Source of the DNA: a bacterium
Lineage (GTDB): Bacteria > SZUA-79 > Acidulodesulfobacterales > Acidulodesulfobacteraceae
NCBI GenBank assembly: GCA_021809845.1
Contig: JAJZJW010000006.1
Span: forward strand, 52,431-116,430
Reading direction: 5' to 3'
Length of the DNA: 64,000 nucleotides
The position numbers and the translations under genes were made by a program. A model generated the notes under the pieces. It ran no database searches, was not told the origin of the DNA, and saw only the letters and a list, made by a program, of their open reading frames with translations. Below, piece by piece: positions 9,663 through 19,559 of this stretch (position 1 is its first letter; every line of letters begins with the position of its first letter).

Positions 9663-12050
9663 TTAAGGCATCTCAAAAAAAGACTGGGGATTTGATATCT
9701 TACTCGCTTTCGCCGTAGATTTCGGTTCAGTTCCTGCAATATAGGGCATTAAAATAGGGTCTTGATAACTTGAATCAGCAAGCAGCCCGGTATGCGGATT
9801 TATTTCTGCAAAAACAATCCCTGAAGGTATTTTAAACGGTTTGGGCTTAAAAATCATTAATGCTTTTGACATATATCCGTACCATATTGGAGCCGCCGTT
9901 ATAGCACCTACCATAAATCTACCCATGGAATGAAAATCATCCAGTCCCGTCCACACAGCCGTCACAAGTGAAGAGGTGTATCCGACAAAGACCCCGTCTC
10001 TATACTGGCTTGAAGAGCCCGTTTTGCCGGCTACATATGGAGTAATGTTTCTTATTTTCGATATCGTAACCCCTGTTCCGTTTGTAATAACGCGCTCAAG
10101 CATATTTGTCAGCACAAAAGAAACCTGAGGTGATAATACCTGTTTGCATTCCGGTTTTTTGTAATATAAAATTTTACCTTGAGGGGTTGATATTTTTGTT
10201 ATGAAAACAGGTTTACACTCGGTGCCATTGTTAGCAAATGCCGTATATCCGTCGGCTAAATCCACAAGCCTCACGCTTGATGAACCCAAAGCCATTGTCA
10301 AATTATGCACAAGGTGATGCAGCCCCATTTTATTAGCAAGCGCTACGACTTTACTAACACCGATTTTATGTAAAAGCTTAACTGCGATAACATCTATAGA
10401 ATGAGCCAGCCCAATCAAAAGGGTTGTCGGTCCTGTAAATCTTCTTGAAAAATTATGCGGTTTATAGTATTTCCCGGGGACACCCGTCGGATAAATTACT
10501 GGCGTATTGTTGATAATTGAAGATGGCGTATATCCCAATGTTAATGCTTCAGCATAAACAAAGGGTTTAAATGCCGAACCCGTCTGCCTTTTAGAGTAAA
10601 GAGCACGGTTAAATTCAGTATCTTTATAGCTATATCCGCCAACCATAGCTCTTACATAGCCGTTTTTCGGGTCTATTGATACCAACGCCCCTTCTATTAC
10701 GTCTTTTTCTTCAAGCGAAAATATGGGAATATGATTTTTGTTAAAACCGTCAAATTTTGCCAGAATTTCATATCCGGGCTTCAACGCCTGCCCTGCATTA
10801 TTTATTTGTCTATAAGCAAAATAAACATAACGCTGAAATTTAGACGCCCATCTCATATTGCTTACAGGAATAATACCGTTATATTTACCCACTGAAATAT
10901 AAGCGGCTTGTCCATTTTTTGACATGCCGGTCACAAAAGCTTTGTAGGTATATCCTTTATAAAGACTTTTTATGTTGTTTCTGTCCTTTTTGATGGCATT
11001 TTTCATCTGTGAATAGGAAAGAACCTTCAGCGGACCGGTATAACCGTATTCATGGGATAAAATCTTTAAATGCGATTTCACCGATTTATCGGCATATTCC
11101 TGAGCTCTGGCGCTTAAAGCAGAATAAATTTTTAATCCGCCTTCTTTATATATCTGTTTCCCATACTTAGAAATTATTAGCTGTTTTATTAAAGCAACAT
11201 AATATGGAGCTACACCTGTATATTTAAAATAGTCGTTTAATCTAATAGGCGTATTGTAGGCTTGAATAGCCTGCTGTTTGGTTATAAAACCGTCCCTATA
11301 CATCTGGTTTAAAACGTACTTTTGCCGCCTCTTCATGTCTTTAAAATGAATAAAGGGGTTAAGAAAAGACGGGGCTTGCGGCAATCCGCCAAGCATAGCC
11401 GCTTCAGCCAGATTAAGTTTCCAGACCGGCTTGCCGAAGTAGCTCAAAGATGCTGCCTCTATTCCATATGAACCGTTTCCTAAATAAATCTGATTTAAAT
11501 ATATATCTAAGATGTCATTTTTTGATAAATGGCCGGCTACGCGGTATGCAAGTATCGCCTCTCTTAATTTCCATATATAAGTTCTTTGATATGGAACAAG
11601 TATTGTTTTAGCAACCTGTTGTGTTATTGTAGAACCGCCTTCTACAATATGTCCCGCCATCAAATTTACGATAAAAGCTCTTAAAATTGCCTTAAAATCA
11701 AGCGGTCCCTGATTATAAAAATTTTTATCTTCAGCGGCTAAAAAAGCCTCTCTTACCTGAACCGGTATATTCGAAAAAGGTACTACTTCTCTGTTGACAG
11801 GACCAAGATACCCAACGAGTTTGCCAGTTGACGAATATATATAATTAACCTGCTGCGGATGATAATCTTTAAGGGAAGTAATATTGGGAACCGTAGATGC
11901 AAGCAAAAAATACAATACGGTTAATATTGCGACAGGTGCAATTATAATTACAGATACTGCAATTATAATTATTTTAAGCAGACTTTTCTTTTTTTTTGTT
12001 TTTTTGTTTTCAGTTTCGTTTTTTGTACCAGTTTTACTTCTATTACTCAT
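9663..12050 (-). CDS. Bifunctional penicillin-binding protein 1A (transglycosylase/transpeptidase)
   Basis: Class A PBP of 795 aa that polymerises and cross-links peptidoglycan. A Lys-rich cytoplasmic head (1-24) and one membrane anchor (25-52) precede the GT51 domain (catalytic Glu107 in AAEDKNFY, then GGSTITQQ at 138-145). The transpeptidase has the SxxK box GSAFK (Ser492, Lys495) and KTGSS (676-680). The middle motif, normally SxN, reads Ser551-Ile-Asp553 in AHSIDVIAVKLL, so the conserved Asn appears to be Asp. The moaA start follows directly. An LpoA-like periplasmic protein is the next gene upstream on the same strand, 208 bp away, and may be its activator. Confidence 0.93.
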   Translation of the reverse strand: MSNRSKTGTKNETENKKTKKKKSLLKIIIIAVSVIIIAPVAILTVLYFLLASTVPNITSLKDYHPQQVNYIYSSTGKLVGYLGPVNREVVPFSNIPVQVREAFLAAEDKNFYNQGPLDFKAILRAFIVNLMAGHIVEGGSTITQQVAKTILVPYQRTYIWKLREAILAYRVAGHLSKNDILDIYLNQIYLGNGSYGIEAASLSYFGKPVWKLNLAEAAMLGGLPQAPSFLNPFIHFKDMKRRQKYVLNQMYRDGFITKQQAIQAYNTPIRLNDYFKYTGVAPYYVALIKQLIISKYGKQIYKEGGLKIYSALSARAQEYADKSVKSHLKILSHEYGYTGPLKVLSYSQMKNAIKKDRNNIKSLYKGYTYKAFVTGMSKNGQAAYISVGKYNGIIPVSNMRWASKFQRYVYFAYRQINNAGQALKPGYEILAKFDGFNKNHIPIFSLEEKDVIEGALVSIDPKNGYVRAMVGGYSYKDTEFNRALYSKRQTGSAFKPFVYAEALTLGYTPSSIINNTPVIYPTGVPGKYYKPHNFSRRFTGPTTLLIGLAHSIDVIAVKLLHKIGVSKVVALANKMGLHHLVHNLTMALGSSSVRLVDLADGYTAFANNGTECKPVFITKISTPQGKILYYKKPECKQVLSPQVSFVLTNMLERVITNGTGVTISKIRNITPYVAGKTGSSSQYRDGVFVGYTSSLVTAVWTGLDDFHSMGRFMVGAITAAPIWYGYMSKALMIFKPKPFKIPSGIVFAEINPHTGLLADSSYQDPILMPYIAGTEPKSTAKASKISNPQSFFEMP

Positions 12051-12258
12051 AATTAAGATTTTCCTGCCTCATCACATGCATAAAAAATATTATTTTATTT
12101 ATAATGTGTAATGCGATGGTTATAATTAAGTTATCCTTAATTTTAATTTGTTTAATTTTAATTCATTTTAATCTATTTAATTTAATCTATTCAATTTATT
12201 TAATTTATTTAATTTTAATTTATTTATAATTTATAAATATTTATAAAAAATGGATGCA

Positions 12259-13659
12259 TTAAAAAGGGCTTTTAATTATATATATTTTGTTATTCTTCAA
12301 TTGAAAAAGATAAAGCCTTTTTATAAAATCTCTGTTTCTAACATAACTGATACCGCATACACCTTTAAAAGATTTGATATTGAGCAGATTGCGGTATAAC
12401 GAATTTCTGTACGTAACTGCAATACTATTAATGCCGTCGTTAATTTGCATTTTGCTGTTATGCATAATAGCCGACTTTATTACAATATTCCCCATATCGT
12501 ATCCTTCCGCCGACAATATGTTTGGTTTTTCATTATAGTAGCTTCTATAAGATTTCACAAAATTTTTAACTAGCTTATTTCTGCTATTCGGGAAAAACCC
12601 GTTTGGATAAACTATGCCCTGCATATAAAAACTATACTTATTCAAAAATGTTTTATTGTCAACCTGACTTAATCCAAAGAGTTTAATGCCGGTAATATTA
12701 TAATAGGCAAGCTGCGTCAATATTAATTTTAATTTTCTGATAGACCCGATTATAAAAAGACCTTTGAACGGGATATAAGGTTTTGCTTTCGTAATGCCGT
12801 GCATAAGATCGTACGGCGTCACTCCTAATTGCGCTTCTTCGCTTTTTGTCATGTGCCCATGTCCAGTATCCTGAAATCTGACGAGCGAATTAAAATTATA
12901 AAAAAAGTCGACCATGCGGCTTTCGTAGGATGTTTCATTAACGACACTTATTCCTAATTTGCTTCCTATGGCATTTACATATTGAATTGTTTTTCTGCCA
13001 TACGCGTTATCGGGATATATAGCCGATATTTTGGTAATCCCATGACTTTTAGCATACCGCAAATCGTTTAGCACCTCATTTTTTACTGTCATTCCATAAT
13101 GAAACAAATATGGAGAGCTATACTTTGAAAAATTTAACGGAGCAGGTGTAAACACAGGAATTTTATATATTGAAGAATATTCTGAAAAATATTTAAGTTG
13201 TCCGGCAAACAATGGACCGATAACAGCACTGATATTTTTTTTGGTAATGCTTTTAAATAAATTTTCAACAGAGCCGTTTCCTGCATGAGCTGGAAGACTT
13301 ATAACAATAAATTTGACATCTGTTTTCTTATTGCTCTGCACAGAAAAGAAAATTCCATTTAAAAATTGTTTTCCGAAATATTTGTATCTGCCTGTAGTCG
13401 GTACTACAACTGCGATATCTGTCGGATTATTTTTAACTTCATTATTTTTATGGGCAGCTAAGTTCACTTTATTATTTATTTTGTCTATGCCGCCTGCATT
13501 ATTAAATAAACCTGCGCCGTAGCATTTGCCAAAATTATTAAAACCCGCTGCAAGTAGCGCAAAACTGCTGAGCAGTAAAATAATAATTAAAGACAAAACT
13601 TCCTTATATTTATTGCCTCGGATAAAACTGCATTTTAAACTGCCATTAAAATATTTCAT
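12259..13659 (-). CDS. Periplasmic type-1 ligand-binding fold protein, LpoA-like PBP activator candidate
   Basis: A 466-aa exported protein with a hydrophobic signal/anchor at residues 22-42. The rest follows the type-1 periplasmic binding fold seen in LivJ-like proteins and in the C-terminal half of the PBP activator LpoA: IAVVVPTTGRYKYFGKQFLNG, a central VIGPLFAGQLKYFSEYSSIYKIPVFTPAP-like segment, YPDNAYGRK, and a late SAEGYDMGNIV. ABC transporter permease and ATPase genes are absent nearby, which argues against a transport role. Being encoded just before a class A PBP supports a role in activating it; that is inference. There is no lipobox cysteine, unlike typical LpoA. Confidence 0.6.
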   Translation of the reverse strand: MKYFNGSLKCSFIRGNKYKEVLSLIIILLLSSFALLAAGFNNFGKCYGAGLFNNAGGIDKINNKVNLAAHKNNEVKNNPTDIAVVVPTTGRYKYFGKQFLNGIFFSVQSNKKTDVKFIVISLPAHAGNGSVENLFKSITKKNISAVIGPLFAGQLKYFSEYSSIYKIPVFTPAPLNFSKYSSPYLFHYGMTVKNEVLNDLRYAKSHGITKISAIYPDNAYGRKTIQYVNAIGSKLGISVVNETSYESRMVDFFYNFNSLVRFQDTGHGHMTKSEEAQLGVTPYDLMHGITKAKPYIPFKGLFIIGSIRKLKLILTQLAYYNITGIKLFGLSQVDNKTFLNKYSFYMQGIVYPNGFFPNSRNKLVKNFVKSYRSYYNEKPNILSAEGYDMGNIVIKSAIMHNSKMQINDGINSIAVTYRNSLYRNLLNIKSFKGVCGISYVRNRDFIKRLYLFQLKNNKIYIIKSPF

Positions 13660-13920
13660 TAAAAATTAATATGCGTGTTTTATATTGTGTTATATTATAG
13701 TTATAATATTATCAAAATTGATAAAAAATTATTTTATGCGTTGAAATTATCATATAATAAATACTAAAAAGTAAATTAAAAGAAGAGCTGCGGCATATTT
13801 AAGTATTTTAAATTTTGCTGCGCACAAATCTCAATAATTAAAATTGATATAATATATAATATTTATACTGACAATTTTATCATACAATTAAAAATATTTA
13901 AAGAAACAAAAAGAAACAGG

Positions 13921-15273
13921 ATGAAAAATCAAATAATCGGCGCGACCGGAGGTATTTATTCCGATAATAATTTAATTAATTTGTTCTATTCTTATAGCAG
14001 AATTTTTTCGCAGCTTAAAAATATTAAACAAAGTGATATAAAAAAAATATTTCAAAAACTTATTAAATTATGCATAACTGATAATAATTACCGTGATATT
14101 ACCGAAATTACCGAAATTTTAAACACTAAGGCGGCAGAAACATTTAAAATTGATAAAAATAATTTTGATAAATTAAAAAAAATTGCCGAAAACGAAATCA
14201 ACATACTGGATAAATTAAATATTGCACGCTTTTTAAATCTCGGCAATAACAATATGACGCCAATTTTTTTTTATTATTATAACGCAGATAAAAAGGAAAA
14301 TACTTATAAAAAAACATTATCAGACCTATCTTCATACTTAAATATAAATTATATACGTGAAAAAATATACAGCAGTAAAATATGCAACGCTAAATTTGTA
14401 TTTATTACATCTTCAAGATATAAAAATGCAGGCATATTCAAATTTAACGATGAGTTGGCACACCGTTTAAATAATTGTCTCGATTTCAATGAGCTGAACG
14501 AAAATCATAATGCAAAAGAAAACACGACAACGCAATTTACAGACACTTTATATTTTATAGGAACTGCCAGCGAAGCAGAAAATGGTCTTATAAAAAATTA
14601 TGATAAAATTTTCAAATATAAAAAAAAAATTATATTAGCTCCTCACTATCCAATGACCTATTTTTTAGAAAATTATCCGCAATATTCAGAGTTTTCGGCT
14701 ATTTCTGCGATAAATCCTTTTGAAACAAATTTTAAACATTGTTATAATTACAGAAATAATTTAATATCAAATATAACATCGGAAATAATTGTACTATATT
14801 TATCAAAAAACAGCTCATTAAACAATCTTATTAAAAAATTTAAAAAATTAGATAAAAATGTTAATATCATAGAAAACTTTATTGAAAATAATAAAATTGC
14901 CGCAGCTGGTAAAAATACAAACAATATTGTAAATATAAAAGACGCTAAAACAATAAATATTTTAAATTCTGATGCCGATACAGATACAAACGCGGATAAA
15001 ATAAACAGAAATGAAAATATCTATAACTTGCAGTATATTGAAAAAGAAATATTAAATTTTCTATATTTTAGCGATAAAATATCAGACAATATTAATATAA
15101 CGGTCGACGATATAATTAATGAACTAATAAAAATTGTTCGGCAGATAAATACAGATACAGATACGAATAATGAGCTCAATCAAATCAAAAAAAATATTCT
15201 TCAATCAATTTCTTTAATGGAAATTAAGGGTATTATTAAAAGAGAACCCTCAGGGGTAATAAAAAAAATATGA
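13921..15273 (+). CDS. Strongly diverged DprA-like (SMF) protein
   Basis: A 450-aa protein of very low similarity to anything at first sight, but its layout follows DprA. A helical N-terminus is followed by a Rossmann-like half with FVFITSSRYKNAG (159-171), matching the DprA IVGSR..S..G strand-loop. Then come FIGTASEAENG in place of the GGLARGID loop, and YNYRNNLISNITSEIIVLYL (275-294), matching the RNRIIS(G)LS..vvV.E strand. The C-terminal winged helix ends in LMEIKGIIKREPSGVIKKI, matching DprA's LELxGxVxxxPGGxYxR. It overlaps topA by 4 bp, the classical dprA-topA order. DprA loads RecA on incoming single-stranded DNA. The glycine-rich loops are degraded, so function may be altered or lost. 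Confidence 0.65.
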   Translation: MKNQIIGATGGIYSDNNLINLFYSYSRIFSQLKNIKQSDIKKIFQKLIKLCITDNNYRDITEITEILNTKAAETFKIDKNNFDKLKKIAENEINILDKLNIARFLNLGNNNMTPIFFYYYNADKKENTYKKTLSDLSSYLNINYIREKIYSSKICNAKFVFITSSRYKNAGIFKFNDELAHRLNNCLDFNELNENHNAKENTTTQFTDTLYFIGTASEAENGLIKNYDKIFKYKKKIILAPHYPMTYFLENYPQYSEFSAISAINPFETNFKHCYNYRNNLISNITSEIIVLYLSKNSSLNNLIKKFKKLDKNVNIIENFIENNKIAAAGKNTNNIVNIKDAKTINILNSDADTDTNADKINRNENIYNLQYIEKEILNFLYFSDKISDNINITVDDIINELIKIVRQINTDTDTNNELNQIKKNILQSISLMEIKGIIKREPSGVIKKI

Positions 15274-17843
15274 AAAATTTAGTTATAGTGGAATCGCCTT
15301 CAAAAGCCAATACAATAAATAAGTACCTCGGCGCAAATTACTCCGTCAAAGCCACGATGGGGCATATAAAAGATTTACCTAAAAGTAAAATAGGCGTGGA
15401 TATTGAACATGGATTTGAACCGTTTTACGAAATTATAAAAGGCAAAGAAAAGGTTACGGAAGAAATAAAAAAATATGCTAAAGCCGCGGATACAGTTTTT
15501 CTTGCCGCCGACCCTGACAGAGAAGGAGAGGCAATAGCGTGGAATGTAAAAGAAATTATAGATACCATAAAAGGTAAAAAACCCGCTGTTAAAAGAGTTC
15601 TATTTAACGAGATAACAAAAAATGCCATTAACGAAGCGATTGAAAACCCGATAGACCTTAACAAATCCATGTTTGAATCCCAAAAAGCCAGACGAATATT
15701 AGACAGATTAGTCGGTTATAATTTAAGCCCTTTTTTATGGAAAAAAGTAGGCAGGGGGCTTTCGGCAGGAAGGGTCCAATCCGTTGCATTATATTTAATA
15801 GTTGAACGGGAAAAGGAAATTAATAATTTTGTCAAAGAAGAATACTGGACGCTTTCGGCAGTTTTTTTAATTAAAAACACCGCAGGCAATTCATTTACTA
15901 TTGCATCCGAACTTGCAAAGATAAATAACAAAGAGCCCGAAATAAAAAATGCGGAAACAGCTGAAGATATTAAGAATTCACTATTAAATATAACGGAATA
16001 CAAAATTTACAGTATCGGCAAGAAAACCGTTAAAAGAAATTCTCCTGCGCCTTTAATTACAAGCACTATGCAGCAAGAAGCTTTTAAAACAATAAGATTC
16101 TCCGTTAAAAAAACAATGAATGTCGCACAGAAACTTTATGAAGGAATTGAACTGGGGAAAGTGGAAGATATTGGAAAGGGCAAGCTGGGACTTACAGGCC
16201 TTATAACTTATATGAGAACAGATTCTACAAGAATATCCGATGTCGCAGCCAAAGCCGCAAATGATTTTATCATTAAGGAATTTGGGAAAGATTTTGCAAA
16301 AGACGGGACAGCGGTTATCTCAAAAAAACAAAAAACAAAAAAAATCCAGGATGCTCATGAAGCTATAAGACCTTCAAATGTTTTTTTAACACCCGAAAAA
16401 ATAAAAAATTATTTATCTGCCGACGAGTATAAACTTTATAAACTCATATGGACATATTTTGTTGCTTCGCAAATGTCCCAGAGCATTTATGACCAATATT
16501 CTATAATAATAAGCGGTAAAGGCGCAAGTTACGGCAAAAACCGCATTGCAAACAGCGCAGCTCATACCGAGAACATTAAAAAAATTAAAAATAAAAAAGA
16601 CGGGACTAACGGCAGAACCAAAGACGAAAAGTTAAGCAAAACTGGTACAGACAGTAATACCAAAAACATCGCTACAGAAGAAAACGAATATTTATTTAAA
16701 ACTGCGGAAAGCGTACTTAAATTTGAAGGATATTTAAAAGTTCTTAACCAATTACATGAACAACGCAAAGAAAACTCAGACTTAAACCCCGACTCAGGGT
16801 CAGATTCCGGCACCGAGCCAAATTTAAATACGGACAATTCTGCAAATAGCATAGATAATAATAGAAAATCGAAAAACAATAATAATAAAACCGGCTATAA
16901 AGAGCCGGATTTAAAATATATTTCAAAAATATTTGAGATGTTAAAAGAAAATGACCCTGCTTTTATTCAAGATTTAAATCTTACGCAGCATTTCACGGCA
17001 CCGCCGTCAAGGTATACTGAAGCCTCCCTTGTTAAAGCCTTGGATGAAAATGGTGTAGGGAGGCCGTCCACTTACCAGACAATTATATCAAATATTAAAA
17101 ACAAAGATTATGTTGAAACAGAAACCGAAACAAGTTCCGTGGCTAAATTTAAACCGACAGAGCTTGGTGTTGTCGTATCCGATATTTTAAAAGAAGGGTT
17201 TCCTGATATTTTAGATATAAAATTTACTGCAAATATGGAAAATAAACTTGATGAAATAGAAAACGGGACTTTGGACAAAAATACGCTGCTAAGAGAATTT
17301 TACGATAAACTCATTGAAAGATTAGAAATTGCAGGAAAAGATATTGCAAGTATAAAAGGCACGTCTATTCCCACAGATATAGTTTGTGATAAATGCGGGA
17401 AACCTATGGTCGTAAAATTCGGCAGATTCGGAAAGTTTCTTGCATGCAGCGGTTACCCGGAATGCAAAAATACAAGGGAGCTTTCTTCAAGCGCTGAAAA
17501 TAGCAATATGACCGGAGCACAAAATTTAAACAACACCGGCGGCTCTAAAAACGATGAGAATTCAGGTCAAATATTACAAGCAGAAGAACCTGCAGTACTT
17601 TGCGAAAAATGCGGAAAACCTATGGTGCTTAAATCAGGCAGATTCGGAAAGTTTCTTGCATGCAGCGGTTACCCGGAATGCAAAAATACAAAACCTGTAC
17701 CTCTAAAATCCAATACACCTTGCCCAAACGGATGCGGCGGATATCTTGCTATAAAAAAAACAAAAAGCGGCAAAAGGTTCTACGGATGTTCAAATTATCC
17801 TAAATGTAATTATACAACATGGAAATTACCGAAAACAGAGTGA
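15270..17843 (+). CDS. topA: DNA topoisomerase I
   Basis: Type IA topoisomerase that relaxes negative supercoils. The toprim motifs (VESPSKANTI at 7-16, DPDREGEAIAW at 81-91) and active-site Tyr314 in LITYMRTDSTR are clear. An Asn/Lys/Asp-rich insert occupies about residues 425-545, expanding the enzyme to 857 aa. The C-terminus carries three topoisomerase zinc ribbons: two near-identical CxxCGKPMV...GRFGKFLACSGYPEC units separated by a Ser/Asn linker, and a third CPNGCGG...YGCSNYPKC. The start overlaps the dprA-like stop by 4 bp. Confidence 0.95.
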   Translation: MKNLVIVESPSKANTINKYLGANYSVKATMGHIKDLPKSKIGVDIEHGFEPFYEIIKGKEKVTEEIKKYAKAADTVFLAADPDREGEAIAWNVKEIIDTIKGKKPAVKRVLFNEITKNAINEAIENPIDLNKSMFESQKARRILDRLVGYNLSPFLWKKVGRGLSAGRVQSVALYLIVEREKEINNFVKEEYWTLSAVFLIKNTAGNSFTIASELAKINNKEPEIKNAETAEDIKNSLLNITEYKIYSIGKKTVKRNSPAPLITSTMQQEAFKTIRFSVKKTMNVAQKLYEGIELGKVEDIGKGKLGLTGLITYMRTDSTRISDVAAKAANDFIIKEFGKDFAKDGTAVISKKQKTKKIQDAHEAIRPSNVFLTPEKIKNYLSADEYKLYKLIWTYFVASQMSQSIYDQYSIIISGKGASYGKNRIANSAAHTENIKKIKNKKDGTNGRTKDEKLSKTGTDSNTKNIATEENEYLFKTAESVLKFEGYLKVLNQLHEQRKENSDLNPDSGSDSGTEPNLNTDNSANSIDNNRKSKNNNNKTGYKEPDLKYISKIFEMLKENDPAFIQDLNLTQHFTAPPSRYTEASLVKALDENGVGRPSTYQTIISNIKNKDYVETETETSSVAKFKPTELGVVVSDILKEGFPDILDIKFTANMENKLDEIENGTLDKNTLLREFYDKLIERLEIAGKDIASIKGTSIPTDIVCDKCGKPMVVKFGRFGKFLACSGYPECKNTRELSSSAENSNMTGAQNLNNTGGSKNDENSGQILQAEEPAVLCEKCGKPMVLKSGRFGKFLACSGYPECKNTKPVPLKSNTPCPNGCGGYLAIKKTKSGKRFYGCSNYPKCNYTTWKLPKTE

Positions 17844-18010
17844 TTGTTATTGTAGCAATATTACTATAACGTTGTATTTATAATAATATTATATTAGATT
17901 TATATTATAACATATAATTATAATATTGATAAGATTTATGCAATAATATGTGAAAACTATATAAAAAAATAACTTAATCCATCTTTTTTTATTATCACCC
18001 GGAGGCTAAA

Positions 18011-18844
18011 ATGTTTAGCTGGATAAGAGATGTTTCTATTAAAACAAAAATCATCGTTCCTCTCGTTATATTAATTTTAATACCGATTATTTTAATTTCT
18101 TATATTTCTTTTAATCTTCAAAAACAGCTCACTATTTCATTAACAAAACATGATGCGGAGGTTACGGCAAAAACAGCTCTTTCAACCCTTAACACAATGA
18201 TGCTGACCCATACTATACAAAATAAATCATACAGAAGAACTCTGATAAAAATATATAAACGAATTAAAGGAATAAAAGGTTTTCAGGTTATACGCGGCAA
18301 TCTTGTAAATGAAGAGTTTAATAAAAAGTTTGGTCCTGGTCTGAAAGAAGAAGAACCAAATTCCAGTTTTGACAGGAAAATCCTTTCCTCTTCTGTTCCT
18401 ATAACCAAAGAAATATATAAAAATGAACATCATGCATATTTAATGGTTGGTATTCCTTTTGTTGCAAAAACAAACTCAAGGGGGATTAATTGCTTAGCTT
18501 GTCATACAAACGCAGTAAACGGCGATGTGTTAGGCGGAATAAAAATTATTTATTCTTTAAAAGCATTAGATGCTGCGCAGTCATATTTTATCAAATATTC
18601 TATAATCATAGCTCTGATATCTATTGTTTTAATTATTATAGTTCTTTATCTTATAATTAAAAATGCGATAATCAATCCTACCATAAAATTATCAAAAGCT
18701 GCAGATAATATATCAAAAGGTAATCTTGAACAGGAAATTCCGCATATAAGAAACGATGAAATAGGAAAATTGGCTAAATCATTCGGCAGAATGGCAATAA
18801 GCCTAAAGAAAGCAATGGAAATGCTTAAGGAAAAACAAAAATAA
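18011..18844 (+). CDS. Heme-c containing periplasmic sensor with HAMP domain and no output domain
   Basis: A 277-aa inner-membrane receptor fragment. TM1 is about residues 14-33, then a periplasmic domain of the Tll0287/DUF3365 heme-sensor type with a single c-heme site CLACH (Cys161, Cys164, His165), TM2 about 194-217, and a HAMP domain (about 218-270, INPTIKLSKAADNISKGNLEQEI). It ends with a short coiled coil and has no kinase, methyl-accepting or GGDEF output. It is preceded by a good ribosome site (CGGAGG) 5 nt before the ATG. It could act by pairing with another signalling protein, or be a natural truncation. Heme attachment needs a cytochrome c maturation system, not seen here. Confidence 0.82.
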   Translation: MFSWIRDVSIKTKIIVPLVILILIPIILISYISFNLQKQLTISLTKHDAEVTAKTALSTLNTMMLTHTIQNKSYRRTLIKIYKRIKGIKGFQVIRGNLVNEEFNKKFGPGLKEEEPNSSFDRKILSSSVPITKEIYKNEHHAYLMVGIPFVAKTNSRGINCLACHTNAVNGDVLGGIKIIYSLKALDAAQSYFIKYSIIIALISIVLIIIVLYLIIKNAIINPTIKLSKAADNISKGNLEQEIPHIRNDEIGKLAKSFGRMAISLKKAMEMLKEKQK

Positions 18845-18876
18845 TTAATAATAAAATGATGTTATTGCGCTAAAAA

Positions 18877-19557
18877 TTATATTAAGTTATACTTTTGCAG
18901 CAGAGGGATTAATTTTTCTATACATAGCCCCTCTACGTTTTTATATGACCCTGAATATGATTCTACTATGTTGTTTGTTGAATCCTGAATACCGTATGCA
19001 CCTGCTTTATCGTAAGGCTTACTTTCGTATATATAGCTATATATTTCTTCATAGGATAATTTTTTTATTTTAACTTCTGTCTTATCATATGCTGACTCAT
19101 AAAGCTGCATATTTTTATTAATTAACGCTATGCCGGTGTAAACATTGTGGGTATTGCCTGAAAGCGTCTTGATAATACTAAAAGCGGAAGCGGCATCTTT
19201 TGGTTTACCTAAAGATAAGCCTTGGCAAGCTCTCTGCTCCCAAGTATCAGACTCAGACAAAGATGAAGAAAGCGGAAGGGATGATATTAATGAAGGATGG
19301 GAAACGTTTACACCTAAATCATTAAATATAACAATAGTATCCGACCCTATAATAAAATAGTCGGGATAGAGGTCTTCAATACTTTTAGCTTTGTCAAGCG
19401 CAAGATTTTTAGCAAATTCAAAAGGCTGGGTATTCCCTGAATATTCCGGTTCATTGATAATTTTATGTTCTACGGGTATAAAATCAATTTTATATTCTTT
19501 TAAAATATTTATGCGGCGTGGCGAAGATGATGCTAAAATTATGCACGGTTTAAACAT
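18877..19557 (-). CDS. maf: Maf-like nucleoside triphosphate pyrophosphatase
   Basis: House-cleaning pyrophosphatase that hydrolyses non-canonical or methylated nucleotides (dTTP/UTP or m7GTP type). The hallmark ILASSSPRRINILK (residues 7-20), GSDTIVIFND and the late DKAGAYGIQD are present. A Ser-rich 30-residue insert (about 76-108) follows the IFND segment and raises the length to 226 aa from about 190-200. It begins 2 bp after the proC stop, so proC-maf form one transcript. Catalytic function looks intact. Confidence 0.93.
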   Translation of the reverse strand: MFKPCIILASSSPRRINILKEYKIDFIPVEHKIINEPEYSGNTQPFEFAKNLALDKAKSIEDLYPDYFIIGSDTIVIFNDLGVNVSHPSLISSLPLSSSLSESDTWEQRACQGLSLGKPKDAASAFSIIKTLSGNTHNVYTGIALINKNMQLYESAYDKTEVKIKKLSYEEIYSYIYESKPYDKAGAYGIQDSTNNIVESYSGSYKNVEGLCIEKLIPLLQKYNLI

Positions 19558-19559
19558 TT

